A DNA stretch of 64,000 bases from Amoebidium appalachense (taxonomy: Eukaryota; Ichthyosporea). Numbering within the stretch: the stretch's first letter is position 1; each line of letters opens with the position of its first letter. Made by a program: the position numbers and the translations under genes. Below the pieces are notes generated by a model. The model had not been told where the DNA came from. It saw only the letters and a list, made by a program, of their open reading frames with translations, and did not search any database. Where the stretch lies: NCBI GenBank assembly GCA_963693365.1, contig CAVNZM010000006.1, forward strand, positions 4,154,001 through 4,218,000, given 5' to 3'. Positions 54,287-64,000 of the stretch are shown here, piece by piece.

Positions 54287-55229
54287 GTCACCCTTTGAGC
54301 CCACAACTACTTTAACACACCCAAACACCACCACGACCACCACAAAACTCGTTGTCCCAGAGCCCACCACCACCACACACACTAGTACTGCTATGACCAT
54401 CCCCACCACCACCATCACCACCAAGACGAGCACCACAACCAATCAACCCATCATATCACCACCACACACGTCAACCCTCCCACAACGATCATCACCATTA
54501 CCACAGTAACTGTTATTCCCCCCACCACCAGCACACCAATCACCACCACCACATCCTGTATCCACCACTCACACCACATTCACCGCTTCCGACACCAACC
54601 CTGTTACCATCACTTTTACCAAGACTGTGTCTGTGGATAAATTCCCCACCACCGTCACCAACATCAATACGTACACACCCTCTACATTCTCAACTCCCGC
54701 CACCACCACCACCGTCATCAACCACCCCACGCCAACCACCCCTGCTGCCCAATCAAACACACCGACATCGTCAAATTCACCGTCATCAACACAAAACACC
54801 CCAGCACCCGTTATTCCAGTCGTCACATCAATCGATGACAGATTTACAATATACACGCTCACCAAACCCGCACCCACAACCACTACCCCCAATACAATGA
54901 CGTCACCAGTACCCACCACCACCACGTCATCCCATATTCCCTTGGACGTCGTCACAACTTCCCACTGCGCGCTTTCCGGCAGATCCCGCCAATCAGGTTC
55001 CGTGCACGTGTCGACATTTCACGTGGATTCCCGCCGAATGCTCAACGTGACAATCGACACCACAGCCATTAATAAACCGTTTAAAGCAACCCACATCGCC
55101 ATCGCATGCAGCCAATCAGAAATCCAGGGCGCTTCCAAACATGGTTATCCCACGCATCAGACATTCCACACGGAATGCAACGGAATCACGTGCGTCGGAG
55201 CTAAACATCGCGCGTCACCGGGCTCTTAG
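54021..55229 (+). pseudogene. Thr/Pro/Ser-rich mucin-like open region with in-frame stop
   Basis: A single frame is open from 54021 to a TAA at 54507-54509 and again to a TAG at 55227-55229. It encodes poly-Thr from (ACA)n/(ACC)n, then Thr/Pro/Ser-rich sequence (TTTSSHIPLDVVTTSH), and ends in a less biased ~85-residue stretch with four Cys (SHCALSG, IACSQSE, TECNGITCVGA) that could be a small folded domain. Such a layout is typical of O-glycosylated cell-surface or secreted proteins. No signal peptide or start exon was found, and the codon run could be microsatellite-derived. The internal TAA means pseudogene, missed intron or read error. A possible further exon (YFWPFPNTV...) follows an acceptor near 55483. 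Confidence 0.4.
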
Positions 55230-55297
55230 GGACATGTACGTGTTGAATGTGAGCGCGTTGAAATGTACAAATATGGTAGTTGTGGCCCATTTTACGT

Positions 55298-55376
<79 letters not shown>

Positions 55377-56080
55377 ATGTGTGTATGTGTGTGTGCGTGT
55401 GTGTGTGTGTGCGTGTGCGTCACGCGGCGTGCGTGATCATGTGTGTCACGGTGCACATGTGTGTGTACATGTGTGTGACGTACAGTACTTCTGGCCTTTT
55501 CCAAACACCGTGAGAACCCACACCGTTGAAACAATATTTCAGCTAGCTGCAGAAAACCCAAACAAGGCCCTAGGTGCTGCCAGACGCAGTTTTATGATTT
55601 ACTTTTTGCATGCATATGGGTGCGCATATAAATGCATGTGCATGCCTACGTTATCCCATCACCCTCCTCCCTGCGTATTTTAGAACCACATCCTAACCCC
55701 CCCCCCCCCCCCCTCCCCCTCCCCCCCCCCCCCCCCCCCCCCCCCCCCACAAAAAAAAAAAAAAAGGACACAACAGTCCTCCCATACCACTCCGGAAAAG
55801 AACCCCGAAAGAGGAGGAGGGGGGGGGGGGGGGGGGGGGGCGGGGGGGATTAGGATGTGGTTCTAAAATACGACGGACAATGTCACAACGGACAAATATT
55901 GCAAATTGGCTAAGAGCACAGGGAATAGCAATCATAATTGAACCCCAGCCTCCAGCTGGGAAAGGGCTACAGGGGCCATTCAGGATAGCTTCCTATATAA
56001 GATAATTGGTGCTAGATTTTGTTACAGTAAGAAAAATTAAGGTTTTAGGGGCTACCGAGGCTGGGGGGAAAATAAGATAA

Positions 56081-56117
<37 letters not shown>

Positions 56118-56295
56118 TGATTCGGAGGGGGGACTGTGGCTTCCCTAACTTAGTCCAGCATTATTATTGTTAGGCTGCGCACAAGAAAAGCCCTTATATA
56201 TGCAGCAAATAATAAGGCTTTTCTGATTACTAATAGCTTGAAGTCCTCGGGAAGCTAATCGAGTTTGTTACCAATCAACAGATCTCCGAAAAAGT

Positions 56296-56387
<92 letters not shown>

Positions 56388-56464
56388 ACGTGTGTGTGCA
56401 CGTGTGTGTGGGTGGGTGGGTGAGTGTCCTGTCCTTCTGTGTGTGTGTGTGTGTTTTGTGTTTG

Positions 56465-56532
<68 letters not shown>

Positions 56533-56603
56533 GGTGGGTGGGTGGGTGTGTGTGTGTGCAACCGGCGAAGAATTAAAGAATGAAACGGTTTCATTATGGA
56601 CAC
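55230..56603. other. Intergenic, repeat-rich
   Basis: (GT)n 55302-55374, poly-C 55698-55748, poly-G 55819-55848 and 56082-56115, (GT)n 56299-56386 and 56485-56531. No supported gene; one exon-like stretch near 55484-55683 is discussed with the Thr-rich region. Confidence 0.6.
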
Positions 56604-57346
56604 CGTATCATTGACCAATTACCACGCTTTTACTGTACACGTGCTATACAGTGGAGATCTAATAAGTATAAGGTGGCATCGTTATGTTGCCCAAACAACA
56701 TACACACACACACCAGTTTAAACGGTCATGTATTGCCAAATGTAGTTTGATAGACCACATAATACCGCAGCATACACACGACACATTCACAACAGACACC
56801 CAGAAAAGATAGCCTACCTGAAAATTACAACATCCTTGATTTTATACTAAACACATGTAACTATGGCCTGTTACTTAGATGTATCATGAGCTAGAGAAAG
56901 ACCAATTCTACAGGAAGGTACAACATTTAGGTGTCACACATTTGCGAGTGCCATATTTGGCAATATGGTTATGGCGGTAATTATTTATAAAACGAGACAT
57001 AAGGCTTCGTTTTTCAAGGTGTCTGCTTTCATCGGGTCTCGTGTCGTGTGGTATGTTTTTCCATTTGTTATATTGTGTACTTATTTTGTGAAGTTGTGTA
57101 CATGTCTAATACGTAAGTGGCAGTCCAAAGTCACACCGTGACACTTTTGCGGGGTTTATATGTATTTGTGCCCGGGGAAGAAGGAGAGAGAGAGGGAAGG
57201 AAAGAGGGGAGAGGTGGGGAGAGGACAGGTCGGATAGAGAAGAGAGGGTGCCACTGGGCTTTAAGTGGCTTATGTGCGTGTTGAATTTCAGCGCGAGATG
57301 GGATACTCTAGCAGCTATTGGGACCAGACCATATCATATCGAGAGT
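56604..57346. mobile_element. Rearranged fragment of the same LINE family
   Basis: 56604-56875 matches the 3' end of ORF2 in sense on the plus strand (ccaattaccacgcttttact ... ccttgattttatactaaaca). 56884-57346 matches the immediately upstream part of ORF2 in antisense (gctagagaaagaccaattct ... gggatactctagcagctatt), parallel to plus-strand 38649-39110. The two pieces meet at adjoining element positions, so it is a 5'- and 3'-truncated copy with an internal inversion. Many substitutions and indels; no poly-A. Confidence 0.85.
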
Positions 57347-57418
57347 GTTTAAAAAACGGCATACCCCACGAGCACGGGGGAGCCGACGACACATGAACGG
57401 CGATCCCCCACAGGGAGA

Positions 57419-57738
57419 TTTGGATTTTGTGTTCGTTTGTCACTGGGTGTGTTTGTGTGTGGTGTGTGTGTGTGTGCACGTGTGTATCACAATGTGTGTG
57501 TGTACGTGTGTGTGTCTCCATTTTACGGTGCACGGTGTGTGTGTGTGTGTGTGTTCGACCCACTCCCCCCCCCCCCCCCTTCCCCCCCTCCCCACTACCA
57601 CCACACACACACACACCACACACACAAACACAACTTGAAGCACAGCCGGTGACAAACCAACACAAAATCCAAATGTACACACAGACGCATGCACACATTT
57701 TCGCAAACCCCCCCCCCCCCCCCCCCCACCCACCCACC

Positions 57739-57771
<33 letters not shown>

Positions 57772-58109
57772 TGTGCAGCCCAGAAAAAGGAACCACAGGA
57801 CAGGGGGAGGGAGGGGGGGGGGGGGGGGGGGGGGGGGAGGAGGAGGAGGGGGGAGGAGGGGGGAAGGGGGGAGGGGGGGGGGGGGGGGGGGGAGAAGAAG
57901 GGGAGGGGGATTGGGGAAGGGGAGGAAGGGGGGCACGCTGGGGGTTGTGCAAAATGTGTGCAAAAATTTGTGTGTACTAGTTTGGATTTTGTGTTCGTTT
58001 GTCACTGGGTGTGTTTGTGTGTGTGGTGTGTGTGTGTGTGTGCACGTGTGTGTATCACAGTGTGTGTGTGCGTGCGTGTGGCTCCGTGTCACGGTGCACG
58101 GTGGATGTC

Positions 58110-58142
<33 letters not shown>

Positions 58143-58207
58143 TGTCCTGTGGGTCCTTTTCTTGGGCTGCGGAAGGTTTTTTTTTTGTTTTTTTTTTCGT
58201 TCTTTTT

Positions 58208-58256
<49 letters not shown>

Positions 58257-58404
58257 GTCTGTGCCAAAATGTGTGCATGTGTCTGCGTGAACATTTGGAT
58301 TTTGTGTTCGTTTGTCAACGGGTGCGTTTGTGTGTGTGGTGTGTGTGTGTGTGTGTGTGCACGTGTCAGACAATGTGTGTGTGTGTCTCCATGTCACGGT
58401 GCAC

Positions 58405-58430
<26 letters not shown>
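57419..58430. repeat. Three direct and one inverted copies of a ~125-bp unit among homopolymers
   Basis: ggattttgtgttcgtttgtc starts near-identical units at about 57421, 57985 and 58294, each running through GT-rich sequence to acggtgcacggtg. An inverted copy of the unit start lies at 57645-57705 (gacaaaccaacacaaaatcc). Long C, A, G and T runs (for example 57823-57838, 58108-58142, 58218-58255) separate the copies. Confidence 0.85.
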
Positions 58431-58437
<7 letters not shown>

Positions 58438-58929
58438 CCCCCCACCCCCCGCCACCCCTCGGGGGGGGGGGGGGGGGGGAGGGGGGGAGGGGGGGGGGGG
58501 GTAAGAATAGATAATGAACCCTACGGCCGAGAAACCCTAAGATTTAGACCTTAAACCGTACTTACCTGTTATCGTAAAAGTGAGTGACCCCTGTACTAGT
58601 AGGCGGGTGGAAAGATGACGGTGTGATAGATGGATAGTGGTTGTGTGGCTGTGGGCGTGGCTGTGCGAGTGTGAGTGTGTGTGATGGTGGGGTTGACGGG
58701 TCAACGGTACGGCAAAAAGAAAATGCGAAGGGCTTTGGAGGGGGAGGAGGGGGAGGGGCAGGGGGAGGGGAGGTGGGGGGTAGATAGGTGGAGGGAGGGG
58801 AGAGGGGGGGGGGGGGGGGGAGGGGAGGGAGGGGGGAAAGGGGGGGGGGGGGGGGGGGCAAGTTTGTGTTATGGTGAGATGATAGTGAGCTTAATGGTGA
58901 TGGTGGTGTGTTCGTGTTTGTGTTTCCCA

Positions 58930-58973
<44 letters not shown>

Positions 58974-59112
58974 CCAAGCTGTTACTGGCCAGACCGATAC
59001 TTAAGACCCCCCCTCCCCCTCCACACCAAAAAAAAAAAAAAAAAAAAAAAATTTACAGGCCACAACGACACTCTCTGGTGACGTGGGGAAACAGGATAAA
59101 CGTTTGAATGCG

Positions 59113-59185
59113 CCATGAAGTACGAAGTACACATTCACAACGGACAAGATAATGCAGGGTGCAAACCTCATATCATGCATACAGG
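59113..59185 (+). repeat. Dispersed repeat, intergenic copy
   Basis: gtacgaagtacacattcaca then acggacaagataatgcaggg and tgcaaa; the copy closest to the family consensus at its 5' end. Confidence 0.65.
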
Positions 59186-60424
59186 GGGGGCAGGGGGCTG
59201 CTACCTTTGGAGGTAGCTCTTATTTTTCAAGGCTGACAAAATTACCGTCCGAAGCGACTGCTCACGCGCCAACTCATACCCTTGAAAAGTGCCAGAGTAT
59301 AGTTTATCATACAGCAGCTGAGGCCACAGTCGCACGTGGCAGGGCAGGGGGGAGGGGGGGAGGGGGGAGGGGGGGGGGAATACCGACTATCCTCACAGTG
59401 ACTCACAGTGACTGAATATTGGAACCGGTCAATACTATCGGACATCAATAGGCCAAGGGGGGTTCAATACCGAAGTATTGAGTGCGAGGGGAATCCATAC
59501 CAAATTTCATCCTTCAACTGCTTCTGCGCTGCGTGAGTGGAGAGGTAGCCACTGGGTCGTCGAGGAGCTTTCCTTGTGGCTGCCGTGTTTTCAGCCTTCA
59601 GCAGTATGGCAATGACTGGGTGTGCTTGCATGCATTCTGTAGTTGTGTTTTCCTGTGTGTCCTGCCACAACTAGGCCACCTTATCAAAGAGTTAGAGACA
59701 GCTTCTGCGGGTTTTCTAGGGGTCGGGCCCGTGGGGATTGTTTTCTCGCTCGTATTTGGTCTGCATTGCTCTTTAAAGGGCTGACTTGCTTGCTGTGCCC
59801 CGGTAGGTTTTGAGGGGGGCCTGTTGGGGGGCAGCAATAATGATGTCTTCTTGCGGAGTGTGGCCTGGTCTTCATCGCTGCATATGACTAGTTGGAGCAA
59901 ACTAGTTTCACGCATACACGTGCACTTGTACCTTTGCCCGCTGGTGTCCTTTGGTCACTTGTTGTTTAATTTTATTATTTCATCGCTGTGGCTCTTTCGA
60001 AGTCGGTTATTTTGGTGGTCATGTAGCTTGTGGCTGCACGTTGCCTTCATATCCACTGGACCACTGAGCAATAAATCCCAGTCAAGATGAAATTTCATCC
60101 ATAGAGCGGATAAAATAAAAACAACGTGGTAACGACGTGGGGAGTAGTGGCAGGGAACCAACCCTGACATTTGAAAACGACAAGGTTATGATATCAAATT
60201 CTCTAATGGGAGGTGGGTTCATACTGAAAATGGAGGAATTCAATAAATTTTCCTAGTGGGAGGGCGGTCATGATACCAATACTCATGAGGTGTTCGAGTG
60301 TGTCATCCACCTGGTGACCAGAAACAACCGAGCAAAGTGAACAATGAAGCTCTTGCCTGTGAGTGTGCGTGTGCGTGTGCGTGTGCGTGTGCGCGTGGCA
60401 CTGCGTGTGCGTCTGCGCGCGCGC

Positions 60425-60455
<31 letters not shown>

Positions 60456-60889
60456 TGCGCGCGCGCGCGCGTGTTCCCTCCCTCCCTCCCTCCCTCCCTT
60501 TCTCCCTCTCTCCCTCTCTCTTTCTCTCTCTGTGTGTGTGTGTGTGCCACGGTGTGTGTCGTGTGTGTGTGTGTGTGTGCGCGCGCGCGTGTGCGCGTGT
60601 GTTTGTCTGCTTACCAAGTACGTTTGCGTGCATGGGTCGGTGAGTGCAGGGGGTCGAAATGGTGGTGGTGGTGTTTATGTATGCAGGAATGTGGAGAAGA
60701 TGTATCAGAACGAGTCGCAGCATGCGCCTGAGTACCTATGTATGTACTGAACCCCCGGCCCACCCCCTCCCCACACACACACACTCACTGAAACACACAA
60801 GAGCAAGATCTGGTTTAAAGAGTCACTTGAAAAAAAGACGGAGGGAGGGAGAGAGAGAAACCACAGCAAAAAAATCCCTGATAAAAATC

Positions 60890-60920
<31 letters not shown>

Positions 60921-60930
60921 AAAAAAAAAA

Positions 60931-61157
60931 ATGAAAAACAAAGAGCGCTAGCACTCGGAGGGAGTTGGAGAGGGCAGGGTGCTCTCACACAGGTGTCAAG
61001 TGTTTTAGATCTGTCGACCCCCCCCCCCCCCCCCCGCCCCTCCCCCCCCCCCCCAAAAAAAAATAAAAAATGAAAAACAAAGAGCGCTAGCACTCGGAGG
61101 GAGTTGGAGAGGGCAGGGTGCTCTCACACAAATGTCAAGTGTTTTAGATTCGTCGAT
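60931..61157 (+). repeat. Two-copy direct duplication, ~88 bp with 139-bp offset
   Basis: tgaaaaacaaagagcgctag ... caagtgttttagat occurs at 60932-61011 and 61071-61150 with very few differences. Each copy is preceded by a C-run and an A-run, so the duplicated module includes the homopolymers. Confidence 0.93.
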
Positions 61158-61180
61158 GTTGTGGTATTTGCTTCCTTGAG

Positions 61181-61219
<39 letters not shown>

Positions 61220-61920
61220 GTTGCCAGTTGCACGGCAAAAATTCCAGAAGAGAATTTTGCAGGTTTACTTGCTAATAACACGGTCAGACATAAACTCGAA
61301 ATAAATGAGATGAGTAGTGTTCCAGTTGGTATTCGGTGCCTCAGGTACTATGAATGTTGTGCATTCCGAGAAACTCAAACACGTGGCTATGGTATGGTGG
61401 ACTCACACCTTAACACGAACACCAAACCTTCACCATAGCTATCCATGCCACGGATTCTTAACATCGCTCGAAAGGAAAGCTTTTAGATGAACCACCATGA
61501 GGGACAAAACGGCATCTGAATCACCAGCACTAGCTGGTGTTATGTTACTATTAAACCATCAGCAGTATCGTATTTCCTTAAAGTTCTTCTATACAGACCC
61601 ACAAAGAATAGCAATTTAGCTCCCTAACAACACCGTCCACCTTGCCCTTTCTTTTTTTTTTTTTCGCTGTAAGATTTCTTTGCTTAGTAATCCCCCCCCC
61701 CACAGACACAATCAACTGTTACACTGCCATCCGGCCACCTTGCACGTTTCCTTTCCCACCTAGTAACTCTATTCCTCAGACACAATGACAATTCACTCGA
61801 CCACCATTTTTGCGCACGTGACTCCGGAGCCTATACACTTCCTCCTCTTCGTCACGGCAGCCACGACTGCTAACGGTTGCTGTAGTCAGCCGAGGAAGTT
61901 CGCAAAGCCACCCAACACCT

Positions 61921-63188
61921 CTAGTACAGGGATATTACCCAAGCGACACGGCGCAGGTTGCGACACTCGGCGAGGGAGTTGTAGTTCTTCACGTTTGGAA
62001 GTCTGAAAAGGCTGAGTTTCTCGAGTGTGGCACAATAGGAGAGGGGTCTAACGCTTGTGAGATGGTTTGCTTCGCCAATGTGAAAGCTCAGGAGTTGGGC
62101 GCATTCGCTTACTGCATCGATACAGGTCAACTCAAGGCGCAGAATGGAGATGGATTTGAGCTCGGGCAACATGAAGACGGAATCGAGGTAGATGCAGCTC
62201 AGGTGCTACTCGATGGTATCCCTGACCATGGCTCGTAACATTCACCCAGCCTGTCGAATTGGATGTGCGTTAATTGCGAGCACCGTGAGATGGCAGTGGT
62301 GTCGCGTATTCCAGCACACCTCGCTTCAAGCCGCTTTGAAAAGGGAAACATGGCAAGAGGCGCGAGAAACTTAAGCCTGCCACCAGGGTCGCAGATGAGG
62401 AGCTCCGTGACATCGATGCACGGTTCGGAGGTGAAGGCCACGTTCGGGTTGGCAGACACACCTCTCTTTATTGGGAATCGAACCGCGAGCTTACGAAGGG
62501 GCCAAATGGTGAGGTCTGTGGGGAGATGCTCTTGCTCAACGTCAAGTGCGGTCAGACGCGAGAGGGTGGTCGGAGGGGTAAGGTCAAGCTGCCTGTGGTT
62601 GTTCTTTAGCCTAAGGGACTCCAGCGAGACGATGTGACTAATCGCCTCGATCATCTGCTTATCTACTCGTGCGTCTATGTCAAGCGCTTTGAGTTTCTGG
62701 AGTTGGGCAAGATCCTCCCACCCGTAAAGTGGAGGAAAGGAAAACGCCGTCACTTTAAGGCTCCAAAGCTCATCGATGCGCGCACATGTGCCGATGTCTA
62801 TGCCCCGCCCAGCTGAGAGTTCAATGGCGGTTGCTGGGCGTTTTGGTACCTTGTAGCCGAGGATGAGCTCTTTAACCCCGTGTGCGCTGTCAGCAATGGT
62901 GTGAAGCATGTCGTTCGTTGCAGTGCAAATCTTTATAAGGGTAAGCATGGGCGCACTCGCGACGATCGCCTTCATGCACTTGTTTCGATCCACATCCGAC
63001 TGGTTTAGAACTTTGTACGGGAGGGTGATGGAAGTGAGTGCGTGTGCCCACTTGACCAGTGGTACGTCCATGAAATTCTTGGGTGCTTTGATTGGGATGG
63101 GTGTGGAGCGGACAACGACACACCACCGTCTACAGACGAGGGAACTGGCCTTGCGGTCTCCAAAGGCATCAAGATAGCCGAAAATCAT
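61921..63188 (-). pseudogene. F-box/leucine-rich-repeat protein, frame disrupted
   Basis: ATG at 63186-63188 begins MIFGYLDAFGDRKASSLVCR and RWCVVV, the second half of an F-box. In-frame codons upstream (HPIDDATLS) suggest that the true start is further 5'. About 300 residues of irregular Leu-rich repeats follow (LKALDIDARVDKQMIEA, LESLRLKNN, LTALDVEQEHLP, VTELLICDPGG, LTHIQFDRLG). The frame stops near 62199, but the LRR pattern resumes in another frame (LSCIYLDSVFMLPELKSISI to RNLRRVAWVISLY) ending at 61921. A small indel around 62195-62215 is the simplest explanation; the intervening gap is too short for a normal intron. Family role: substrate adaptor of an SCF ubiquitin ligase. Confidence 0.65.
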
Positions 63189-64000
63189 AGAAAGGGTAGC
63201 ATCGTCTATGGGGTGACGTGAAAAGAAAAGCGCGTGTCTGTGCTATAGAAAGGAAAGGTAAACACAGAAAAAGATATTAAGACGTGTGATGCATCTTCAA
63301 CGACCTTGAAAACTGAAAAACGCGTGAGTTCAAGTGTTACAGAACCAGATATCAGTGATGAAGTGTGGGAGAAGTTGCCCAGACAATGCGTGTGTGAAAT
63401 ACGTATTTACCACTCTGACTAATTTCCTGTATTTATTTATTACTCTGACTACAATAACTGCTTCATAACTATCATGTAAGCTCCATTCCGAATAAGTGCT
63501 TCGTTGCTTTAATGAGTCTAAATTGTCTGTCACATGTATTCGCCATTTTAAAAAGGGTGCTTGTAAAAAGTATGTCACACGAATGTTATTATGCAAAGAT
63601 TCACTATTCTGAATAATTGCTTGTATGTATGCCACACGGCTATTGACCAAACCAGCTCCTGCCTTTGACTGCCATATTCTATTCCCAGGAATTGAGAGAT
63701 GCAATAAAATCTGATTCGACGAATCTTGGTATAGCGTGCCGTAAAACGCAATGGGGAGCAGGGAAGTGTCAAGTTCAGGGCGTCCCCCCATCCCCCCCCT
63801 CCCCCCCCCCCCCCCCCCCCCCTCCCCCCCCCATCCCCCACCCCCCGCTCCCCTTCCTCCATCCCCCTCCTCTTCCTCCCCCCTCCCCCCCCCCCCCCCC
63901 CCCCCGCACTCTCCCCCTCCCGCCTTCCATCCCCCCCTCCCCGCCCCCCAACCGCGGCCCCCCCTCCCCCCCGAAGAAAACACGCGCCCACACACACACA
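63189..64000. other. Right-hand end, no gene seen
   Basis: Upstream flank of the F-box gene, then AT-rich unique sequence, then C-rich homopolymer blocks 63783-63972. The window edge cuts a CA repeat. Confidence 0.5.

Larger units (their letters stand above)
58431..61920. other. Intergenic, no confident gene
   Basis: G-rich tracts at 58459-58500, 58738-58858 and 58931-58970; a dispersed-repeat copy at 59113; CG/GT-rich repeats and (CCCT)n at 60360-60600; a 139-bp duplication at 60931-61157; poly-G at 61182-61219. A minus-strand stretch ending in a perfect donor (HFYDNR then gtaagt at 58566-58571) and a plus-strand ORF at 59482-59784 look mildly coding, but I could not connect them to a family or to other exons. 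Confidence 0.5.

Noticed and set aside
54017-54442. Val-rich frame on the minus strand
   Set aside because: Antisense of the ACC/AAC repeats; no start context or splice structure.
56604-57346. Twin-priming 5' inversion
   Set aside because: The order of sense and antisense pieces is the reverse of that expected, and there is no poly-A.
59482-59915. Overlapping plus and minus ORFs around 59.5-59.9 kb as a gene
   Set aside because: No family match, no supporting splice partners, and both strands are open.

Overview
This is a nuclear-type eukaryotic window, probably from a unicellular alga or other protist; the lineage cannot be fixed from the sequence. Four reconstructed genes carry 5 to 15 exons with GT/AG introns of 0.2 to 2 kb. 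There are LINE, LTR-type and PIF/Harbinger-type transposons, and simple repeats are exceptionally dense: C/G homopolymers of 20-50 nt, (CA/GT)n, (GA/CT)n, A/T runs and GA-rich blocks. There are no bacterial operons, and I recognise no rRNA or tRNA genes. Most long open frames here are simple-repeat translations (His-Thr, Cys-Val, Arg-Glu, Ser-Leu, poly-Gly/Pro) and were ignored. Exon structures were built by joining splice sites so that phase and family similarity agree across every junction.

Layout. 378-8965 (+): endonuclease IV (APN1/Nfo family AP endonuclease), 5' end outside the window, nine exons, with all nine expected metal ligands. One intron ends in an array of 62-bp repeats, each copying that intron's 3' splice site and the start of the next exon. 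8966-12646: repeat-rich space between convergent genes, including a fold-back element. 12647-22124 (-): RNF25-like RWD-RING E3 ubiquitin ligase with an RGG-rich tail, eight exons. 22125-23598: shared upstream region of two divergent genes. 23599-33693 (+): Pumilio (PUF) RNA-binding protein, 15 exons, with the canonical eight-repeat recognition code. 33694-36119: 3' flank of the Pumilio gene and simple repeats. 36120-37281 (-): secreted right-handed beta-helix protein broken by one frameshift. 37907-44845: a probable PIF/Harbinger element with a TTA target duplication and an internally deleted transposase, into which a structurally complete LINE (38161-42722, - strand, two intact ORFs) has inserted. 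44913-46199: a 1.3-kb non-autonomous LTR (TRIM-like) element. 48980-53062 (-): GNAT-family acyltransferase with a probable mitochondrial presequence, five exons. 54021-55229 (+): Thr/Pro-rich mucin-like open region with an in-frame stop. 56604-57346: rearranged fragment of the same LINE family. 61921-63188 (-): F-box/leucine-rich protein with a disrupted frame.

The genes do not form a pathway. They are independent housekeeping or regulatory genes: base-excision repair, ubiquitylation, mRNA control and protein or metabolite acylation. What joins them is the repeat load. (CA)n tracts run straight into splice acceptors, C-runs start a few bases after donors, and copies of one dispersed repeat sit in several introns.
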